Of a DNA stretch of 64,000 nucleotides, positions 58,439 through 64,000 are shown one piece after another (the stretch's first letter is position 1; each line of letters begins with the position of its first letter). The stretch covers positions 32,267,360 to 32,331,359 of the forward strand of contig OX465583.1 in NCBI GenBank assembly GCA_950022655.1, written 5' to 3'. The position numbers and the translations under genes were made by a program. The DNA is from Alentia gelatinosa. Taxonomy: Eukaryota > Annelida > Polychaeta > Phyllodocida > Polynoidae. Below the pieces are notes generated by a model that had not been told where the DNA came from, ran no database searches, and worked only from the letters and a program-made list of their open reading frames with translations.

Positions 58439-58578
58439 AAACCCATTCAAGTTTAGGGGCAGAGCTCAATCCCATCTCGTTTGAATCGCTACATAACTCA
58501 CGCGGCTTCACCTTGTGAATTACTACGCGGTTCAAACTCGATGGGATACAAGCTCTGACCCTAAACTTTCATGGGTTT
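58439..58578. repeat. 140-bp imperfect hairpin
   Basis: The left arm AACCCATTCAAGTTTAGGGG...CCCATCTCGTTTGAATCGC pairs with the right arm GCGGTTCAAACTCGATGGG...CCTAAACTTTCATGGGTT. Arms of about 50 bases around a ~38-base loop. Similar in build to 28047-28190 but with unrelated sequence. Probably a foldback MITE. Confidence 0.6.
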
Positions 58579-58689
58579 CCTCTATAGAACCAATCAGATC
58601 TTGTCAAACTGATGCTATAAATAGAACAACGAGCCACGTTATCCCTTTCACCACCAAGCTAGGGAAATCCAGATCGTCAATACTGCCGT

Positions 58690-59170
58690 GCTCCTTTTGA
58701 CCATCACGGACCCGACGTCTTTACTCTGTGCTGTCCGAACCGGACTATTGTAGGCTGTACTGTGATTGGTTCCGACGAATACGCACTAGACAGTGGTGGT
58801 ATAAGCCCCTGGCATCGAACATGTGGCCCGCGCTTGTGGTCTGAATCTGAAATGTCAATGACTGGAACAGCAAGGAGGCTAGCCCCGACTGGTGCTGCCA
58901 TCTCACAGGTCTCACTGAAGCTCTCTCGGCCCCCTAGCGCGTGACCTGGGAATAGGGATAGGCTATTTGTCGTATAGGTCTCTCATCATGACTAATTGGG
59001 CCAAAACAACGATTGTACATAGTTGCATGGTTCAGAGATATCATGGACTGGACCATGAGGATGTGATGAGGTTCATGTAGGGTTGCGAAGGTGGGGTAAG
59101 GTTTGGGACTGCTCGTGAGCGCCGTACGTGAGATGTATGAATGTTCACCAGGAATGTTGAACTTGGCGGG
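58690..59170. other. No gene supported
   Basis: A minus-strand frame beginning MAAPVGASLLAVPVIDISDS (58901 down to 58704) has plausible residue use but no recognised family, and no donor was matched to a partner. Kept as unassigned. Confidence 0.25.
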
Positions 59171-59179
59171 GCGGGGTTG

Positions 59180-59620
59180 TAGGCAGTGGGTAGATAGTGG
59201 CAAGCAGGCAGAAGGGTGGCCTGTCGTCAATGTCCCTGTCAACAATCACCCCCCCCCCCCCCCACCAACCTGGTAACAGACATGGACTCGTAGTCCGCCG
59301 TCCGTCAGCACCGACACCCGGCAGACCCCCGGCCCCCCCCCCCCCCCCCCCCCCCGTCACAGTCGCTACAGGGCCCGTGTGCCCGGTACCGGCCCCAGCT
59401 GTCCGGTCAATAACCCGCTACCCCCAACTCCCCCAGTCGGACAGTGATTCGCCGCCCAACACAAATCATACGCCGGCGGTAATCGTATTACAGGGCGGCG
59501 CGCGGCCAGACCCCGGCCCGACACAAACCAGGGCCCGGGAAGGGGTGCGGGGTACTACCGACACGAGGATGCACTGCCGGGGTGTACGGGTATAGAGCCC
59601 CCTACCCGTGTCTCTACACA
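59180..59620. promoter_or_regulatory. CpG-rich island with long C runs
   Basis: C runs of 15 (59249-59263) and 23 (59333-59355) bases lie in a CpG-rich block up to 59600. Length-unstable and hard to sequence. A plus-strand frame reading poly-Pro across it is a by-product. Regulatory role unknown. Confidence 0.35.
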
Positions 59621-59897
59621 CTGCCCAATAACGATTGATATACCCATTTATAAGCCTAATTTTACCAGGGTCTACAGCAACCATCCAATGGTAAATATTG
59701 AATATGAATGAAAAAATATATATATACATACACTTCCCTGGGTTATTATTTTCACAGCGTAATCTAGATATTCATAACTGCGTTGGCAATAATTATAGCT
59801 CGAAAAGAGGTACGCATGTGGTTACAAGGGTCAGTTAAAAAGATAATGAGAAAGTGGAGCTGCTATAGGGTGCTGAGTGTACAAGAATAGGACTGAG

Positions 59898-60150
59898 GGG
59901 TTTGTTCCTTTGTTTGACATCCTTGGAGATGCTGGAAGTATATAGAGACAATCTTAAGGTTCAGCTTTTCTCACTGGTTTCATGGTGATCAAAATCTATG
60001 AGATGAAGCTCCAACCCCTACACATTTACGTAAGTGAAAGTTCATTTACTTCCCATCATATATTGGCATGGTATATAAGGACTGGCCTTTGATATAACAG
60101 TAAGTTTACCACTGCTGGGGATGAAGGAGAAAGGTGTCGTCAGTGGGAGC
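59898..60150 (-). mobile_element. SINE copy (tail and body)
   Basis: TTTGTTCCTTTGTTTGACATC, AAGGTTCAGCTTTTCTCACT, AAATCTATGAGATGAAGC, CCCTACACATTTACGTAAG, CATTTACTTCCCATCATATA, GGACTGGCCTTTGATATAAC and CCACTGCTGGGGATGAAGG align in order with 56537-56815. Same orientation. Confidence 0.65.
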
Positions 60151-60229
60151 GGGGATATACTGTTCAGTAGACAAACACGAAGAATGTGAACATGTTTGTG
60201 GAGGTTCTGCTGGAACAAATAACACTGTC

Positions 60230-61850
60230 AGAGAACTATATGTGACGGTGACGGTGCTAGGTGATTTTAACTTGAATATTCTGAAATCAAGACCCTAGCA
60301 GAGTTAGACTTTGTTGAGGGCCTGAGTCAGCCAATCACCCAACTAACCCGCTTTAATGATGCATTAGATCTTATAATTGCCAAATGCACTGATATCATGA
60401 ACAGCGGTTCCTTGGACGTGAACTCAAGTGTCCATAGCGCAAATTTCCCCACTTAAAAGAGGATAAGGATAAATGTCTAACTAAACAATTCTCGGGTAGG
60501 TCTTATCGTCACAATGACAAAATCTCTTTCCAGGAAAACCTAGCTCGATTATGATCTTAATGCCTAGACCAACACTGATTAAGCCTGGGACTATATGTTA
60601 ACCACTATAACCTATAATTTGGATATGAAGTGTCCCATTAAGAACCACCAAACTAAATATAAAGATGAGATAGGAGTTTACTTGTGGTAGCGTAACGCAC
60701 TACGAAGCATACGTCTTGACATTATAAATATAAAGATGAGCCTTGGATCATTAATCATATGCTAGAATCAAGTGCTCATAAAAATAGAGCCTGGCGCACT
60801 ACCAAACTCACAGAAGACCCAGATGCTTGGCAAAGGGCTAAAGAGTTCCAAAATTATACCAAATAACTAGTTCTAATTACGTACCTGATACAATGATAGA
60901 ACATAACCACATAACTGAGGAAGAAATATTTGACGACTGTAAACTCATTGACAACTCAAAATCCTCTGCAGTTAAAAATGTCTCGACCATGGTCTTAAAG
61001 GATTTGTTCTTGGTTTTAATCCCACAACTAACCCATATCCTGAACCTCTCACTAAATATATCACTGTATTTGCTTAGCTGGAAGATAGCCAGGGTTGCCC
61101 CAATTCCGAAAGTGAATCAAGCAAAAAATATTACTGATCTCCGACCCATAACTCTCTTGCCCCATCCCGGCAAGATCATGGAAAGGATTATGCTTAGACA
61201 TATATACAACCATCTGGAGTCAGATCATTTCTTGATTGACAAATAGGGAGGTTTTAGAAAGTCACATTTTACTGTTTTAACCGCCCCTAAATTTGCCGAT
61301 GACATTCTCTCTAGTGTGAACAATAGTGTAATTACCGCAGCAGTGTTTATTGACCTACCCAAGGCATCCGACACAGTCCATCATCCAATTTTATTAGATG
61401 AACTTAAATCGCTTGGCAACCTAACTAACTTAAATTGGATACAAGATTATCTCACCAACCGTGCCCAAGCTACAATAGCAGAGAATGTCAGCTCTAATGG
61501 CGTACACATCTCCTATGGCTTCCCCAAGGGGTGAATTCTAGGCCCCCTGCTCTATCTGGCCTACATCTAGTAGAATATGAAGTGTATTGGGTAGACATCA
61601 ATTCAGCTGTATGCTGATGATGCAGTCTTGTACATAGCGGGCGAAGATACTGACGCCATTGAACCCCTCCTGCAACAGGATCTAAATTCTATGGCTGACT
61701 GGTGTAGTCTGAAGCTTACCATCAATATTAAGAAGACTAAGGCTATGCTTTTTTGCACTAGGCAGCACCTATGTACTGCTAGGGAGACAGACATAAAGCT
61801 ACATGATAAGTCAATTGACTTTAATTACCTGGGTAATGGAGAAGACACCT
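60230..61850 (+). mobile_element. Non-LTR retrotransposon relic (endonuclease end to RT)
   Basis: GDFN at 60260-60271 marks the apurinic endonuclease end. At 60893-61246 come pre-RT and RT0-1 (CKLIDNSKSSAVKNVS, KVNQAKNITDLRPITLLP), then a TAG at 61244 and at 61316-61534 AAVFIDLPKASDTVHHPIL and NLNWIQDYLTNRAQA. SYGFPKG is followed by TGA, ILGPLLYLAYI by more stops, then LYADDAVLYIAG with intact YADD at 61610-61621 and LKLTINIKKTKAMLFCT. Many stops and frame changes show it is dead and older than the 45.8-kb fragment. Jockey/CR1-like order of motifs. Confidence 0.85.
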
Positions 61851-61859
61851 TGGGCACTT

Positions 61860-62880
61860 TTCACTAAGGGTAAAGTATATAAGAAGAGAAGGGGATGAGG
61901 GCGAGGTGGGGTCTGTACCCAACACGGATTAGTGGTACATATGCACAGGACGCGGTGGACAGTAGGGCATCGAGGGATGCAAGGGCAGGGGTACAAGGGT
62001 TCACGTGGCAGGACGGGAGGGTGGACTGGCCAGGCAGGGGACGTAGACCAGGGGGCAGGGTGGCGGGCATGTCGGTAGCCTGTGACCCGGGTGAAGGAAC
62101 CCGGGGATCCGGGGCCGTACTCGGAGAGGCGCTGGGGGTGTTCGTGGGGGTGTTTGTGGGTGGTCAAGGTCGGGGCGGAGGTCGCAGTTAGAGTAGAGGT
62201 TTAACATGGTGGACGGCTGGGAGTGTGGGGGTGACTGGAAGGGTTGGACGCAGACCGGTACTGCTCCAGGGCGGAGGCCGGTCACCTCCTGTTTAACGTC
62301 ACGCCTGGAGGCACACAGGGCGCCGCGCCACCTGGCGTGTGGTCAGGAGATTAATGACCGGCGAGTGGCACCCACCCGGACAGCCACGTCTAAGGTGAAG
62401 GGTGAAGGGTGAGGGATTGTAAGGAGATGAGGCCTGGAAGTCAGGGGTGGGTAGGAGAGGTGAGGGCACAGGGTGAGGGGCGGGAAGGAGAGATTGGTAG
62501 TTGGGCTAGGTGGGGGAGGGGTGGATAGGAAAAGTGAAGGTAGGGGGTAGGGGCGAGGGGTGGGTAGGACAGGTGGTGGTAATGATAGGGGTGAGGGGTG
62601 GTTAGGAGAGGTGATGAGTGCAGGTGAGGAAAGAGTATGAGAGGTGAGCGTAGAGGTGGGGTGAAGGATGGTAAGGAAAGGCGAGGGTAGCGGGTAGGGT
62701 AGGGTTGTTTAGAAACGGCGAGGGTCGGGCAGTGGTAAGGGGTGGCCAGGAGACGTAATGATAGAGGGTCGAACTGAGGTGTGGATACGGGTGTGGATAC
62801 AGGTGTAAAGGAGGAAAGTCGAGAACTGAACTTGGGCCTAAAGGTAAGTTAATGAGATGAGGGTAGGTGGTGGAGGTGAG
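61860..62880. repeat. GC-rich block then G-rich tract
   Basis: 61890-62400 is GC-rich with GGGGGTGTTCGTGGGGGTGTT near 62130. 62370-62860 is G/A-rich (GGTAGGGGCGAGGGGTGGGTA). An AAAG|GTAAGT donor-like word lies near 62859. No gene supported. Confidence 0.35.
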
Positions 62881-62889
62881 CATTCTCAA

Positions 62890-64000
62890 TATAAAACATA
62901 AACTTTTGTTACGGAAAATCCCTCCTGTACGTCCTGCCTCGGTTGTTTCCTGTTTTCTAGGACCCAATACTGAAATAATTGGTCAGTGATTACTAATAAA
63001 TAGACTCCTTCCTGCGAAAATATTTTTCCTGAAAACCCTGGTGAACTCAGACCAGAGCACAAACAGGGGAACATCCTCATGATTTGTCTGATATTCTCAG
63101 GTATGCAGAAATATTACATATCAGGCCATTTACAAAGATACTTTATTTTCAATTGCTAACGAAACAACAACACCCTACATAACCCTAAAAATTGCCAAAC
63201 CTACAAAAACACAATCAAAATGTTGATGAATGAGATATGGCAAATAACCTAAAGTATTGAGAATCTATCAGTTTTACTTTAGCCTCTCACCCTCTATACG
63301 AAAATCCTTAAATTTGCATAATTCAGGGAATATTTACACTTTAAGGCAAACAATTGCGGCGATGCAATTTGCTACAAAATTCAAGCCAAGGATGGACGTG
63401 AATAAAACGATAAGCGGTCTAACATAGCCCGACAGGTATCAATTTCTGTCAACTCTCGTCCATCGCTTATTGGAAGTTGATCTGTTTTTCAGTCCATAAT
63501 AGCAGGACAGGTATTCATCACGCACTGTAATCCTATTCACTATTAAATATGATAAATATTAAAAGAGGTTTGCATGCAGTATATGAGACGTCTTTCAGCA
63601 CCGTAGATGGGCGATAAAGGGGGTTCCCAGTGTCATTTGTGTAAAGTCAATGTTTACTAAAGCTCCCCCTGCCGGACGCCACATTTGAAACTCAAACACG
63701 ATAGGCGTGATACAGGAGAGCGAAGTTGAGGTATCCAAACAGTGAACCACCTGCTCCAGTTGTCCTACCTGATACCTGTCTGCCCAGGTGTGTTTTTTTT
63801 CTATCAATTTTTTTCTTCCCCCCCTTACTTAATCGAAGGACCTACTTAGTGTACCGGGTCTCTCTCGCTTTTCTGTGAGGACCTCTGTCTAACAGTGACT
63901 CATGGCAGAATGAATAGCGCTCAAGGTATTAAGAGCCAACAGGACGATACTCAGCTATTGCTATGTGTCAGTTGAGGTTGGAGAAAAAGTGGAAATATTT
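62890..64000. other. AT-rich end of window, no gene seen
   Basis: Unique sequence. Contains a CTCF-like word at 63658-63674. The minus-strand frame at 63595-63807 has no family features. Confidence 0.4.
63658..63674 (-). promoter_or_regulatory. CTCF-like motif (reverse)
   Basis: The reverse complement has CCGGCAGGGGGAGCTTT, a fair CTCF core with one weak position. Confidence 0.35.

Noticed and set aside
59197..59595. Pro-rich 132-codon frame
   Set aside because: Spans two poly-C runs; low complexity.

Overview
This window is eukaryotic and almost certainly from an invertebrate animal. Genes are split by canonical GT-AG introns, non-coding DNA dominates, and the repeats include non-LTR retrotransposons, a tRNA-derived SINE whose tail reads like GACGTTAAA plus an AAC-rich end, small inverted-repeat elements, minisatellites and a 49-unit TA microsatellite. 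The SINE tail and the homeobox gene suggest a lophotrochozoan such as a mollusc or brachiopod. That placement is inference; amphioxus or another invertebrate deuterostome is not excluded.

Two genes are supported with confidence. (1) DRGX (Prrxl1), a paired-like homeobox transcription factor, lies on the + strand. Five coding exons from 229 to 11466 cover the whole homeodomain, a long acidic and Ser-rich linker and the C-terminal OAR motif; the N-terminal exon lies before the window. (2) The 3' end of CHTF18 (CTF18), the large subunit of the alternative PCNA-loading clamp loader, lies on the - strand. Its last two coding exons (36501-36564 and 31094-31194) join in frame and end in the family's conserved C-terminus; all earlier exons are unseen and are probably beyond the right edge. 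The two genes converge tail to tail across about 19 kb (11.8-30.6 kb).

The rest looks like the regulatory landscape of a developmental gene. Compact islands rich in CpG or in TAAT/TTAATTA/TAATCC homeodomain-type words lie in DRGX introns (4.7-5.0, 6.1-7.2, 9.4-10.0 kb), in the intergenic region (14.3-14.7, 24.2-25.1 kb), just past the CHTF18 stop side (31.2-31.7 kb), and in what should be very large upstream CHTF18 introns (35.2, 38.6-39.7, 49-55.4, 57.4-57.7 kb). Ten CTCF-like words are scattered through it. This is the layout expected of a genomic regulatory block with a housekeeping bystander (CHTF18) beside a developmental regulator (DRGX).

Between the islands are transposon relics (LINE fragments at 15.4-17.6, 40.9-41.3, 45.8-46.3 and 60.2-61.8 kb; six SINE copies or fragments, all in minus orientation; three copies of a small MITE; long hairpins at 28.0 and 58.4 kb), G/T-rich or C/A-rich degenerate arrays, and an 11-bp minisatellite that switches strand in its middle. 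I found no clear new molecular system. The best leads are the DRGX-CHTF18 block, the strand-switching minisatellite, the interspersed TTGTCC(A/G)ACACCCC words at 28.8-29.7 kb, the hairpins, and several orphan promoter or exon candidates.
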